This document shows positions 11,809-19,859 of a stretch of 33,686 nt of DNA, in pieces. Numbering within the stretch: position 1 is the stretch's first letter; each line of letters opens with the position of its first letter. The position numbers and the translations under genes were made by a program. Below the pieces are notes generated by a model, which was not told the DNA's origin, did not search any database, and was given only the letters and a program-made list of their open reading frames with translations. Source of the stretch: Pararhodospirillum photometricum DSM 122 (GTDB lineage Bacteria; Pseudomonadota; Alphaproteobacteria; Rhodospirillales; Rhodospirillaceae); the NCBI RefSeq assembly GCF_000284415.1, contig NC_017059.1:2626037-2659722 (forward strand), given 5' to 3'.

Positions 11809-11994
11809 GGCGTTGGGATGAGCTGCTGGGGCAGTTTATCCGTTAAATAATCGAAACGATCTACAAAAACCATCTAAATATTCGTTATCTTTCTGTATCG
11901 ATTGAGCACTGTAATAGTAACTTTTCGAAATATTTCCTTATAACAAATTATTTTTCTGCGAAAAATAGAGGGGGCTGCCGCCCCCTTCCCCCCG

Positions 11995-12024
11995 CCTGGG
12001 AAGGCAAAGCCTCCCCAGACCCCT
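11995..12024 (+). repeat. Palindromic element, copy 3 (partial left arm)
   Basis: CCTGGGAAGGCAAAGCCTCC then CCAGACCCC: right arm intact, left arm weakened. It forms an inverted pair with copy 4. Confidence 0.65.
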
Positions 12025-12045
12025 TTTAAACCCACCAAAGGAACC

Positions 12046-12080
12046 GAGGGGTCTGGGGAGGCCGCGCCTCCCCAGCCTTC
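12046..12080 (-). repeat. Palindromic element, copy 4
   Basis: GAGGGGTCTGGGGAGGC then CGC then GCCTCCCCAGCCTT: perfect 10-bp arms. Positions 12048-12062 are the exact inverse of 12009-12023 in copy 3. Confidence 0.85.
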
Positions 12081-12137
12081 TCTTTTCTCCCTTCCCACCA
12101 TCCCCCTTGCACCCGGGGCGTAGAAAGCGCACATTAA

Positions 12138-12151
12138 TGACTGATCAGTCA
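12138..12151. promoter_or_regulatory. 14-bp perfect palindrome, likely TetR operator
   Basis: TGACTGATCAGTCA is self-complementary over all 14 bases and lies 22 bp before the ATG of the TetR gene. TetR-family regulators usually bind such palindromes in their own promoters, so autoregulation of the efflux operon is likely. A further TCAGTCA-like half repeats directly after it. Confidence 0.75.
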
Positions 12152-12172
12152 GTCACTAAAAGGACACCCACA

Positions 12173-12814
12173 ATGACCGAGGCAAGCCCACGGCGCCGCC
12201 GCAAGGAAGCCCGCCCGGCGGAGGTCCTGGAAGCGGCCCTCGAGACCTTCGCCCGCAAGGGGTTCAGCGCCACGCGCATGGACGATGTCGCGGCACGGGC
12301 CGGGATCGCTAAGGGCACCATCTACCTCTACTACCCCTCGAAGGAGGCGCTGTTCGAAGCCGTGGTGCGCGAATACCTCGTGGAGAACATTGCCCGAGCC
12401 GAAGCTGCCCTGGCCCACCCCGCCCCCACTCACGCCGAGCGGCTACGCCGAGCGGTGGGGATCATGGGTCAGGTGATCCTGGACCCCCGGCGCGCCGCGC
12501 TGCCCAAGCTGGTGCTGGCCGATGGCGGCATGTTCCCCGAGATCGCGCGCTTTTATCGGCGCGAGGTGGTGGGGCGGGGCCTGGGGCTGCTGGCGGGCAT
12601 CGTGCGCGCTGGGATCGCAGCGGGGGAGTTCCGGCCGGTGGATCCCGAGGCGGCGGTGCGGCTGTTTGTCTCGCCCATCCTGATCACCGCCCTTTGGCAG
12701 ATCACCTTCAGCCCGGTGGAAGAGCACTCCATGCCGCCGGAAACGCTGTTGGCCCTACACGCCGACTTGTTCCTACGCGGCCTGTGCGTGTCCCCCCCGG
12801 AAGGAGACCGGTGA
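12173..12814 (+). CDS. TetR/AcrR-family regulator of the downstream ABC exporter
   Basis: A 213-residue repressor. The N-terminal helix-turn-helix is typical: 'VLEAALETFARKGFSATRMDDVAARAGIAKGTIYLYYPSKEALFEAVV' in residues about 18-65. The C-terminal domain resembles the TetR_C group found with multidrug exporters. Start ATG at 12173 was chosen over the upstream GTG/ATG codons because the operator palindrome lies within the longer frame. Its stop overlaps the ATG of the next gene by one base, so it is the first gene of its own target operon, an arrangement like E. coli cecR (ybiH)-ybhGFSR. Confidence 0.9.
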   Translation: MTEASPRRRRKEARPAEVLEAALETFARKGFSATRMDDVAARAGIAKGTIYLYYPSKEALFEAVVREYLVENIARAEAALAHPAPTHAERLRRAVGIMGQVILDPRRAALPKLVLADGGMFPEIARFYRREVVGRGLGLLAGIVRAGIAAGEFRPVDPEAAVRLFVSPILITALWQITFSPVEEHSMPPETLLALHADLFLRGLCVSPPEGDR

Positions 12815-13782
12815 TGACCCCTCGCTCCCAACTCTGGTTTGTCCTAGCGGTGCTCGGGCTGGCCGGCTGCGACCCCGCTCCCGCACCATCCTCGGCCCAC
12901 GGCTACGTGGAAGGCGACATGGTCCATCTGGCGGCCCCGGCCGGGGGATGGCTGGAGCAGTTGGCGGTGGCCGAGGGCGAAACGGTGGCCCCGGGCGCCC
13001 TGCTGTTCCAACTCGATGCCACCCGCGAGCGCGCCGCCCTGGCCGAGGCCGAGGCCCGGGCCGATCAGGCCCGCCACACCCTCGCCGACCTGCGCACCGG
13101 CGAGCGGCCCGAGGCCCTGGCGGTGCTGGCCGCCCAGCGCGACGAAGCCGAGGCCGGCCAGACCCTAGCCCAGCGCGAATTGGCCCGCCAACAAGGGCTG
13201 GTGGGCAGCGGCGCCGCCTCGCGCACCCGGCTTGATCAAGCCCGAGCCGAGGCCGACGCCGCCCGAGCGCGGGTCGCCACCCTCACCGCCCGGCTGGCCG
13301 AAGCCCGCCTGCCGGCCCGCCCCGAAGCCCTGCAAGCCGCCGAGGCCACCCTGCGGGCCGCAGAAGCGGCGGTCGCCCAGGCGCGTTGGGCCTTAGCGCA
13401 ACGCCAGATCACCAGCCCGGTGGCCGGGCGTATCGACGACACGGTGCGCCGGGTCGGGGAATGGGTGCCGGCCGGCGGCACGGTCATCGCCTTGCTGCCG
13501 CCCGAGGCGGTGCGGGTGGTGTTTTTCGTGCCCGAGGCCGAGCGCGCCCGCTTCACCCCAGGCACCCCCCTCGCGGTGCGCTGCGACGGCTGCCCCGCCC
13601 CAGTGCCGGCCCAGGTAGCGCGGATCGCCGCCGAGGCCGAATACACGCCCCCCGTCATCTACAGCCAGGAAACCCGAGCCAAGATGGTGTTTCGCGTCGA
13701 GGCCCGTTTCATAGAGTCCCCAGCCCTCGCCCCCGGCCAGCCAGTCACCGTCGCCCCCGCCACCGGAGCGCCGGTGTCATGA
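12814..13782 (+). CDS. HlyD-type membrane fusion lipoprotein (YbhG-like)
   Basis: The periplasmic adaptor of an ABC exporter, 322 residues. The N-terminus is a lipoprotein signal with lipobox LAGC (Cys about residue 18). A lipoyl-type half (VHLAAPAGGWLEQLAVAEGETVAPGALLFQLD) is followed by a long Ala/Glu/Arg-rich coiled coil (residues about 70-200), a second lipoyl half (ITSPVAGRIDDTVRRVGEWVPAGG) and a beta-barrel. Start ATG at 12814 overlaps the tetR stop. Coupled to the ATPase by a four-base overlap. An outer-membrane partner is not in the window. Confidence 0.9.
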   Translation: MTPRSQLWFVLAVLGLAGCDPAPAPSSAHGYVEGDMVHLAAPAGGWLEQLAVAEGETVAPGALLFQLDATRERAALAEAEARADQARHTLADLRTGERPEALAVLAAQRDEAEAGQTLAQRELARQQGLVGSGAASRTRLDQARAEADAARARVATLTARLAEARLPARPEALQAAEATLRAAEAAVAQARWALAQRQITSPVAGRIDDTVRRVGEWVPAGGTVIALLPPEAVRVVFFVPEAERARFTPGTPLAVRCDGCPAPVPAQVARIAAEAEYTPPVIYSQETRAKMVFRVEARFIESPALAPGQPVTVAPATGAPVS

Positions 13783-14720
13783 GCGCGGCGGTCGCGGTCG
13801 AGGGCCTGACCAAGCGCTTTGGCCGGCGCACAGTGGTCGATAGCGTCAGTCTCACGGTGGCCGAGGGCGAGATCCACGGCTTCCTCGGCCCCAACGGCAG
13901 CGGCAAGACCACCACCTTGCGCATGCTGTGCGGCCTGCTGCGCCCGGATGGTGGGCGCGGCTCCTGCCTCGGCTTCGACATCGTGCGCGACAGTTGGGCC
14001 ATCAAAAGCCGGGTCGGCTACATGACCCAGCGCTTCAGCCTCTACGAAGACCTGACCATCAAAGAAAACCTCGACTTCGTCGCCCGCCTGTATGGCCTCG
14101 ATCGCCGACGCACGCGGGTCGAAAGCGCCCTGGAGCGCCTGGGCCTGGGCGAACGGCGAAACCAACTGGCCGGGACCCTATCAGGAGGCTGGAAACAGCG
14201 CCTCGCCCTCGCCGCCTGCATCCTCCACGCCCCCAAGCTGCTGCTGCTCGACGAGCCCACCGCCGGCGTCGATCCCAAGGCCCGGCGCGCCTTTTGGGAC
14301 GAAATCCACCGGCTCGCCGCCGAGGGCATGACCGTCTTGGTCAGCACCCACTACATGGACGAAGCCGAGCGCTGCCATCGCATCGCCTACATGGCCTACG
14401 GCCGCCTGCTGGCGAACGGCTCCGTCGCCGCCGTCATCAAGAGCGCCGGCCTCGCCACCTGGCACCTGGAAGGCCCGCCCGAGCCCCTCAACGCCCTGGC
14501 CCGCACCCTGGAAACCCAGCCCAACGTCGCCAGGATTACCCCGTTCGGCGCCACCTTGCACGTCAGCGGCCCCAATGCCGCCGCCCTCGAAGCCCTGCTC
14601 CGCCCCCTTCTGGCCTCGGGACCCATCACAGGACGGCGCGACCAGCCCAGTTTGGAGGACGCCTTCATCCACCTCATGGACGGCGCCCCCGACCCCTTCG
14701 GCCCCGGAGGACCGTCATGA
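13779..14720 (+). CDS. ABC exporter ATP-binding protein
   Basis: The 313-residue ATPase of the exporter. Walker A GPNGSGKTT (about residues 38-46), Q-loop YMTQRFSLYEDLT, signature LSGGWKQRLA, Walker B LLLLDEPTAGVDP and H-loop STHYMDEAERC are all intact. The signature has GGW in place of the common GGM/GGQ. A C-terminal extension of about 90 residues is typical of the drug-exporter (CcmA/YbhF) group. E. coli YbhF has two ATPase domains, this one has one, so a homodimer is expected. ATG overlaps the stop of the HlyD gene (ATGA). Confidence 0.93.
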   Translation: MSAAVAVEGLTKRFGRRTVVDSVSLTVAEGEIHGFLGPNGSGKTTTLRMLCGLLRPDGGRGSCLGFDIVRDSWAIKSRVGYMTQRFSLYEDLTIKENLDFVARLYGLDRRRTRVESALERLGLGERRNQLAGTLSGGWKQRLALAACILHAPKLLLLDEPTAGVDPKARRAFWDEIHRLAAEGMTVLVSTHYMDEAERCHRIAYMAYGRLLANGSVAAVIKSAGLATWHLEGPPEPLNALARTLETQPNVARITPFGATLHVSGPNAAALEALLRPLLASGPITGRRDQPSLEDAFIHLMDGAPDPFGPGGPS

Positions 14721-15856
14721 CCCACGCCCCCCTATCGTTCGGTCGCCTGTGGGCGGTGCTGCTCAAAGAATTCATCCAGATGAAGCGCGACCGCCTGACC
14801 TTCGCCATGATGATCGGCATCCCGGTCATGCAATTGTTTCTGTTCGGCTACGCCATCAACACCGACCCCAAGCACCTGCCCACCGCCCTCCTCGTCCGCG
14901 ATAACAGCGCCTTCGCCCGGGCCATCGTCAGCGGCCTCGAAACCAGCGGCTATTTCCGCATCACCGCCCACCCCAGCGACCCAGCCACCCTCGATCGCCT
15001 CCTGGCCCAGGGCACCGTCCAATTCGGACTGGAGATCCCCCCCGACTTCTCCCGCAAGCTCCTGCGCGGCGAGCGGCCCGCCCTCCTCATGATGGCCGAC
15101 GCCACCGACCCCGCCGCCACCGGCAACGCCCTCAACGCCATGGACCGTATCACCACCAGCGCCCTCGCCCCCCTCCTGCAAGGCAGTCTCGCCCCCCTCG
15201 CCCCCACCCCCAGCGCCGCCGACGTCCGCCTCCAGCGCCGCTATAACCCGGAAGGCCTCAGCCACTACAACGTCGTGCCCGGGTTGGTCGGCACCATCCT
15301 CACCATGACCATGATCATCATGACCTCCCTCGCCGTCACCCGCGAACAAGAACGCGGCACCATGGAAACCCTCCTGGCCATGCCCGTTCACCCCCTGGAA
15401 GTCATGCTCGGCAAACTCGCCCCGTTCATCCTGGTCGGCGCCCTCCAAGTCATCGTCATCCTTCTCGCCGCCCGCCTACTATTCCAAGTCCCCATGCTCG
15501 GCCCCGCCCCCGTCCTCGCCCTCGGACTCCTCATCTTCATTACCGCCAACCTCGCCGTTGGCTTCCTGTTCTCCACCCTGGCCCGGACCCAACTCCAGGC
15601 CATGCAAATGAGCTTCTTCTTCTTCCTCCCCTCCATCCTCATGTCCGGCTTCATGTTCCCCTTTCGCGGCATGCCCATCTGGGCCCAAGCCCTCGGCGAA
15701 ATCCTCCCCCTCACCCACTTCCTGCGCATCGTGCGCGGCGTCATGCTCAAAGGAACCGGCCTCGCCGAAGCCTGGCCCGACCTCTGGCCCCTCCTCCTCT
15801 TCCTCCTCGCCGTCTCCACCCTCGCGGTCAAACGCTACCGCCGGACTTTGGATTAG
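14717..15856 (+). CDS. ABC-2 type permease of the exporter (YbhS/YbhR-like)
   Basis: The membrane subunit, 379 residues. One helix near residues 28-48, an extracytoplasmic domain (about 50-200) and five to six helices in the C-terminal half match the ABC2_membrane_3 layout. 'NPEGLSHYNVVPGLVGTIL' and 'VTREQERGTMETLLAMPVHPLEVMLGK' are the conserved motifs of YhhJ/YbhR/YbhS-type permeases. It overlaps the ATPase stop by four bases. E. coli has two permease genes; here only one, so it probably acts as a homodimer. It closes the operon. Confidence 0.93.
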   Translation: MTHAPLSFGRLWAVLLKEFIQMKRDRLTFAMMIGIPVMQLFLFGYAINTDPKHLPTALLVRDNSAFARAIVSGLETSGYFRITAHPSDPATLDRLLAQGTVQFGLEIPPDFSRKLLRGERPALLMMADATDPAATGNALNAMDRITTSALAPLLQGSLAPLAPTPSAADVRLQRRYNPEGLSHYNVVPGLVGTILTMTMIIMTSLAVTREQERGTMETLLAMPVHPLEVMLGKLAPFILVGALQVIVILLAARLLFQVPMLGPAPVLALGLLIFITANLAVGFLFSTLARTQLQAMQMSFFFFLPSILMSGFMFPFRGMPIWAQALGEILPLTHFLRIVRGVMLKGTGLAEAWPDLWPLLLFLLAVSTLAVKRYRRTLD

Positions 15857-15898
15857 GGGGGGGACAGGGGAAGGAAGGGGAAGGTAAGGGAAGAAAGA

Positions 15899-15940
15899 AA
15901 GGCTGGGGAGGCGCGGCCTCCCCAGACCCCTCCCTTCCTT
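15899..15940 (+). repeat. Palindromic element, copy 5
   Basis: CTGGGGAGGC (15903-15912), GCG, GCCTCCCCAG (15916-15925): perfect arms, flanked by AAGG and ACCCC. It begins 42 bp after the permease stop, in the gene's orientation. Confidence 0.9.
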
Positions 15941-16367
15941 TAAGAAGGGGGGGAGATTCGTTGCGTTTGGTTCTTTGAGAATAAGAGGAAGAAAAGTCTC
16001 TTCAAGAGCTGATTCAGCGGCACGCTGTGCGTGAATTTCAGCCGAGGAGAAGGAATTAATTCAATCCGCTTCCAATCGCGGAACGGCTTTAGCCTTACCC
16101 CCTTTTAACGTGCTGTCAAGATTGAGAAGTTTGGGGCTTTTTCCACGGGGTGACGCGCAGGCCGGGTGATGGCTCTTCCTAGAGATCCGCAAAACGACCG
16201 AACACAGGGGTTTTTCTCTTTAATTTCAATAAGTTTCCGATTTTCCACGGGGTCCCCCTCCCAAACAACAACCAAAGACTTAATTAGCCTATAAAAACAC
16301 GCAAAAAAAACCACCAACCCGCCCCTGCTCCTATACTCCCCCCCATATCCACAAGACCAAAGAGCCC

Positions 16368-16404
16368 GAGGGGTCTGGGGAGGCCGCGCCTCCCCAGCCT
16401 TGCC
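16368..16404 (-). repeat. Palindromic element, copy 6
   Basis: Perfect 10-bp arms (16375-16397). It lies about 50 bp after the chemotaxis receptor stop and has that gene's orientation. Confidence 0.9.
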
Positions 16405-16452
16405 TTTATCCCTTCTCTCCCTCTTCCCTTCCCCTTCCACCCCCCCCACCCG

Positions 16453-18147
16453 TCAGGCGGCGTGTTCCTGGGTGGAGGTCCGCACCACTTCGACCAGAAC
16501 CTCACGCAGGGCTTCGACGCTGACGGAGACCTGGGTCATGAGGTCGCGCATGGACTGGGCGCGTTCGCCGGTGAGGCCGGCTTCGGCCGAGACCTGGGCG
16601 ATGCGGTGGGCCATGTCTTCGGCGGCTCGGGCGGCGTCGCCGACGGTGCGGGCGATTTCGCCGGTCGCGGCACTTTGTTCTTCGATGGCGGCGGCGACGG
16701 TGGTGGAGACGTTTTCGACGGCTTGGATGGCGTCGGTGATACCGAGGACGGCGCGCACGGCGTCGTTGGTGGTGGCGCGGACGGCTTCGATTTGGGTGGC
16801 GATATTTTCGGTGGCTTGGGCGGTTTGCTGGGCGAGGGATTTGACTTCGCCGGCGACGACGGAGAATCCCTTGCCGGCCTCGCCGGCCCGTGCGGCTTCG
16901 ATGGTAGCGTTGAGGGCGAGGAGGTTGGTTTGGGTAGCGATTTGGTGGATGAGACTGCTGAAGGCGTCGATGCGGGCGACGGCGTCGGTGAGGGAGGCCA
17001 AGGTGGCGCGGGCGCGTTCGGTAGCACCGACGGCGATGATGGTCGCTTCGCGCGCGGCGACCATTTGCGAGCCGATTTCGTTGATGGAGGCGTTGAGTTG
17101 TTCTGAGGCGGCGGCGACGGTGTGGGAGCTTTCCAGGGCGTTGGCGGCGGCTTGGGCGACGGAGCGGCTGTTGGCGCTGACGGTATCGGCGGAGGAGGCG
17201 ACATCGTGGGTGGTGGCGGCCATGGTGGCGGCGAGACGGGCCACCTGATCGACGGCGGCGCCGCTTTCGCTTTCGACGGTGCGGGCCATGGCGGTGAGGG
17301 CGCCTTGTTTTTCGCGCTCGGCCTGCTGGCGGTGTTTTTCTTGGGCGGCGCGCAGGGCTTCGCGCTCTTGGGCATTGACTTTGAAGACGTGGAGGGCTCG
17401 GGCCATGTCGCCAAGTTCATCGTTTCGTTCCCGACCGAGGACCGGGGTACTGAGGTCGCCGCGGGCGAGACGGGTCATGGCTTCGGTCATGCCGACCACG
17501 GGGCGGATGACGCGAGCGAGGAGACCCCACAAGGCGACGGCGAGGCCGGCCAGCATTGCCGCCGAGACGCTCCAGATGAGGGTCATGAAGAGGGATTCGC
17601 GCTGGGCGGCGTCGGCTTCGGTAGCGCTGTTCCAGGCGTTGGCGGTGACGACAAGGCGATCGACTTCTTGCCGGTGCTGCCCGTAGAGGGCGCTCACGCG
17701 CTGGTAGGCGGCTTCGGCGGCTTGGCGATCGCCCCGGCGCAGGGCGGGCAGGAAGGACCGCTCCACCTCGGTGAAGAGGGCGGCGGCGGGGGCGTAGGCG
17801 TCACGGGTGATGCCATCCTTTACCCCTTGTTCGAGGGCGGCGCCTTCCCAGAAGGCATGGCGGGCTTCGAAGTCTGTTTTCAGCCGGGCGATGGCCTGAG
17901 CATGTCCCTCGACCGAGGACGGATCTTGCAAGGCCAAGGTCGCCTCAAGGTAGGTTTCGATGACATAGGCCGGCGGCGGTAAAATATCGGCCAGAAGATC
18001 TTTCCCTAAAACAATGCGCTCATACAACGGTCCCCGCACTTTTAACTCGCCGAGCCCGACCATTTCCAGACCAACGACAGCAATAACCGATAAAAAAAGC
18101 ACGCCCGCCATCAGACGCACGACAAAGGAGAGGCGACCCCGCGACAT
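16453..18147 (-). CDS. Methyl-accepting chemotaxis protein
   Basis: A 564-residue inner-membrane chemoreceptor. Helix 1 lies at about residues 9-30, a periplasmic sensor of roughly 150 mostly helical residues follows, helix 2 at about 185-208, then a HAMP domain ('[22 protein letters not shown]') and the long cytoplasmic signalling coil. The hairpin tip is canonical: [26 protein letters not shown] followed by [20 protein letters not shown]. The ligand is unknown. Start ATG at 18147; the Shine-Dalgarno is weak. No other chemotaxis genes lie nearby. The 3' end is followed by a palindromic element. Confidence 0.93.
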   Translation of the reverse strand: MSRGRLSFVVRLMAGVLFLSVIAVVGLEMVGLGELKVRGPLYERIVLGKDLLADILPPPAYVIETYLEATLALQDPSSVEGHAQAIARLKTDFEARHAFWEGAALEQGVKDGITRDAYAPAAALFTEVERSFLPALRRGDRQAAEAAYQRVSALYGQHRQEVDRLVVTANAWNSATEADAAQRESLFMTLIWSVSAAMLAGLAVALWGLLARVIRPVVGMTEAMTRLARGDLSTPVLGRERNDELGDMARALHVFKVNAQEREALRAAQEKHRQQAEREKQGALTAMARTVESESGAAVDQVARLAATMAATTHDVASSADTVSANSRSVAQAAANALESSHTVAAASEQLNASINEIGSQMVAAREATIIAVGATERARATLASLTDAVARIDAFSSLIHQIATQTNLLALNATIEAARAGEAGKGFSVVAGEVKSLAQQTAQATENIATQIEAVRATTNDAVRAVLGITDAIQAVENVSTTVAAAIEEQSAATGEIARTVGDAARAAEDMAHRIAQVSAEAGLTGERAQSMRDLMTQVSVSVEALREVLVEVVRTSTQEHAA

Positions 18148-18467
18148 TGGGCTGAATCCCGACCAAGAGAAAGGAAATAAGCTGCTAAAAATGTTCCTGA
18201 AGGAACGCCAGGGTGGAACCCTTCTCCTGGAAAGTCAACTCTATCTTCCCGTGGATTATTTTCCCAACTCTCTCCTGTAATACCCCTTCCTATTCTCTTC
18301 AGGAATGGAGGGGTCTGGGGAGGCTCGCTTCCCCAGCCTTCCCCCTGTAAAAAGCCTACCATTTAGGCATAAATCACGACAGCCCAATCTTTGTGCTGAA
18401 ATGTCAAACGCCCTCCCCCCACCCCCCGGCATGATGCCCAGCACTTCAGCCGAGGGAGAAAGGGCCG
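18148..18467. other. Divergent intergenic region between the chemoreceptor and eutB
   Basis: 320 bp with one palindromic element (18308-18344). I see no cobalamin riboswitch box before eutB, although its product uses B12. A good ribosome-binding site (GAGGGAGAAAGG) precedes the eutB ATG. Confidence 0.6.
18308..18344 (-). repeat. Palindromic element, copy 7
   Basis: GAGGGGTCTGGGGAGGC, then GCTTCCCCAGCCTT; arms with one mismatch (GGAGGC against GCTTCC). It lies in a divergent region and so follows no gene end. Confidence 0.75.
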
Positions 18468-19859
18468 ATGACGGGGTTTAAGGTGATCGCGGGCGGCGAG
18501 CGGCACGTTTTTTCCGATCTGACCACCGTGATGGCGGCGGCCTCGCCCCGGCGCTCGGGCGATGAGCTGGCCGGCATCGCCGCTGCCTCGGATGCGCAGC
18601 GAGTGGCGGCGCGCCGCGTGCTGGCCGACCTGCCCTTACGGATTTTCCTCGACCAGCCGCTGATTCCCTACGAGACCGACGAGGTCACCCGGCTGATCCT
18701 CGACACCCACGACCGCGCCGCTTTCGCCCCGGTCGCCTCGATGACCGTGGGCGAGTTCCGCGACTGGCTGCTGTCCTACGCCGCGACGCCCGAGGCCTTG
18801 CGCGCCCTGGCCCCAGGCCTGACCCCGGAAATGGTCGCCGCCGCCTCTAAGCTGATGCGCAACGTCGATCTGGTGAGCGTGGCCGCCAAGACGCGGGTGG
18901 TCACAGCCTTTCGCACCACCTTGGGCCTGCCGGGGCGCCTGGGCTCGCGCTTGCAGCCCAACCACCCGACCGACGACCCGATCGGCATTGCCGGCTCGAC
19001 CTTGGACGGCCTGCTCTATGGCATCGGCGATGCGGTGATCGGCATCAACCCGGCCACCGACAACGTGGGCGCCTGCATCACCTTGTTGGCGATGCTCGAC
19101 GAGTTGCGCGAGCGCTACGCCATCCCGACCCAGACCTGTGTGCTGACCCACGTCACCAACAGCCTGGAGGCCATCGAGCGCGGCGCTCCGGTCGATCTGG
19201 TGTTTCAGAGCATTGCCGGCACCGAGGCCGCCAACCGGAGCTTTGGCGTGAGCTTGTCCTTACTGGCCGAGGCCCACGAGGCGGCCCAAGCGCTCAAGCG
19301 CGGCACGGTGGGCCAAAACGTCATGTATTTCGAGACCGGCCAGGGGGCCGCCCTCTCGGCCGACGCGCACCACGGCCTCGACCAGCAAACGGTGGAGGCC
19401 CGAGCCTACGGCGTGGCGCGTGCCTTCTCGCCTCTGCTGGTCAACACGGTGGTCGGCTTCATTGGGCCGGAATACTTATTCGACGCCAAGCAAATCATCC
19501 GCGCCGGCCTGGAAGATCATTTCTGCGGCAAGCTGCTGGGCGTGCCGATGGGGGTGGATGTTTGTTACACCAACCACGCCGAAGCCGACCAGGATGACAT
19601 GGATATCCTGATGATGACGCTCGGCAATGCCGGTGTCACCTTCCTGATCGCCATCCCCGGGGCCGACGACATCATGCTCAACTACCAAAGCTTGAGCTAT
19701 CACGATGTCTTGACCCTGCGTCACCTCTTGGATAAGCGCCCCGCCCCCGAGTTCGAGGACTGGCTGGCCCGCATGGGCCTGCTCGATGCCTCGGGCCGCC
19801 TGCCTCCCCCGGCCCCCGATGCCGCCCCGGTTCGGCGCCTGCTGGCCCAAGGAGCCTGA
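18468..19859 (+). CDS. eutB: Ethanolamine ammonia-lyase large subunit
   Basis: The catalytic subunit of the adenosylcobalamin-dependent enzyme that splits ethanolamine to acetaldehyde and ammonia. The 463-residue protein has the usual length and motifs: LMRNVDLVSVAAK, GLPGRLGSRLQPNHPTDDP, GDAVIGINPATDN, CVLTHVTNSLEAIERGAPVDLVFQSIAGTE and MGVDVCYTNHAEADQDDMDIL. Start ATG at 18468 with a GAGGGAGAAAGG leader. eutC follows two bases after the stop but is truncated, and no eutA reactivase, permease or shell genes are present, so activity in vivo is doubtful unless a second eutC exists. Confidence 0.95.
   Translation: MTGFKVIAGGERHVFSDLTTVMAAASPRRSGDELAGIAAASDAQRVAARRVLADLPLRIFLDQPLIPYETDEVTRLILDTHDRAAFAPVASMTVGEFRDWLLSYAATPEALRALAPGLTPEMVAAASKLMRNVDLVSVAAKTRVVTAFRTTLGLPGRLGSRLQPNHPTDDPIGIAGSTLDGLLYGIGDAVIGINPATDNVGACITLLAMLDELRERYAIPTQTCVLTHVTNSLEAIERGAPVDLVFQSIAGTEAANRSFGVSLSLLAEAHEAAQALKRGTVGQNVMYFETGQGAALSADAHHGLDQQTVEARAYGVARAFSPLLVNTVVGFIGPEYLFDAKQIIRAGLEDHFCGKLLGVPMGVDVCYTNHAEADQDDMDILMMTLGNAGVTFLIAIPGADDIMLNYQSLSYHDVLTLRHLLDKRPAPEFEDWLARMGLLDASGRLPPPAPDAAPVRRLLAQGA

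Larger units (their letters stand above)
11751..12172. other. Intergenic region between divergent azlC and tetR, with AT-rich island
   Basis: 422 bp without a supported gene. From about 11838 to 11968 the sequence is strikingly AT-rich compared with the surrounding GC-rich DNA, with runs such as AAATAATC, AATATTCG and AAATTATTTTT. It is followed by a GC-rich hairpin (11970-11986), two palindromic elements in opposite orientation and the tetR operator. Confidence 0.65.
15857..16452. other. 596-bp convergent intergenic region
   Basis: No supported gene. It has one palindromic element at each end, each belonging to the neighbouring gene's 3' side. Between them (about 15960-16330) the sequence is much less GC-rich and contains poly-purine/pyrimidine tracts and short hairpins. 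I see no open frame with family features and no transposon ends. Confidence 0.6.

Noticed and set aside
14732..15448. Gly/Glu-rich minus-strand open frame opposite the ABC permease
   Set aside because: Low-complexity composition arises from the GC-rich opposite strand; the permease frame has clear motifs.
18345..18467. Cobalamin riboswitch before eutB
   Set aside because: The enzyme uses B12, so I looked, but found no B12-box core or matching stem set.
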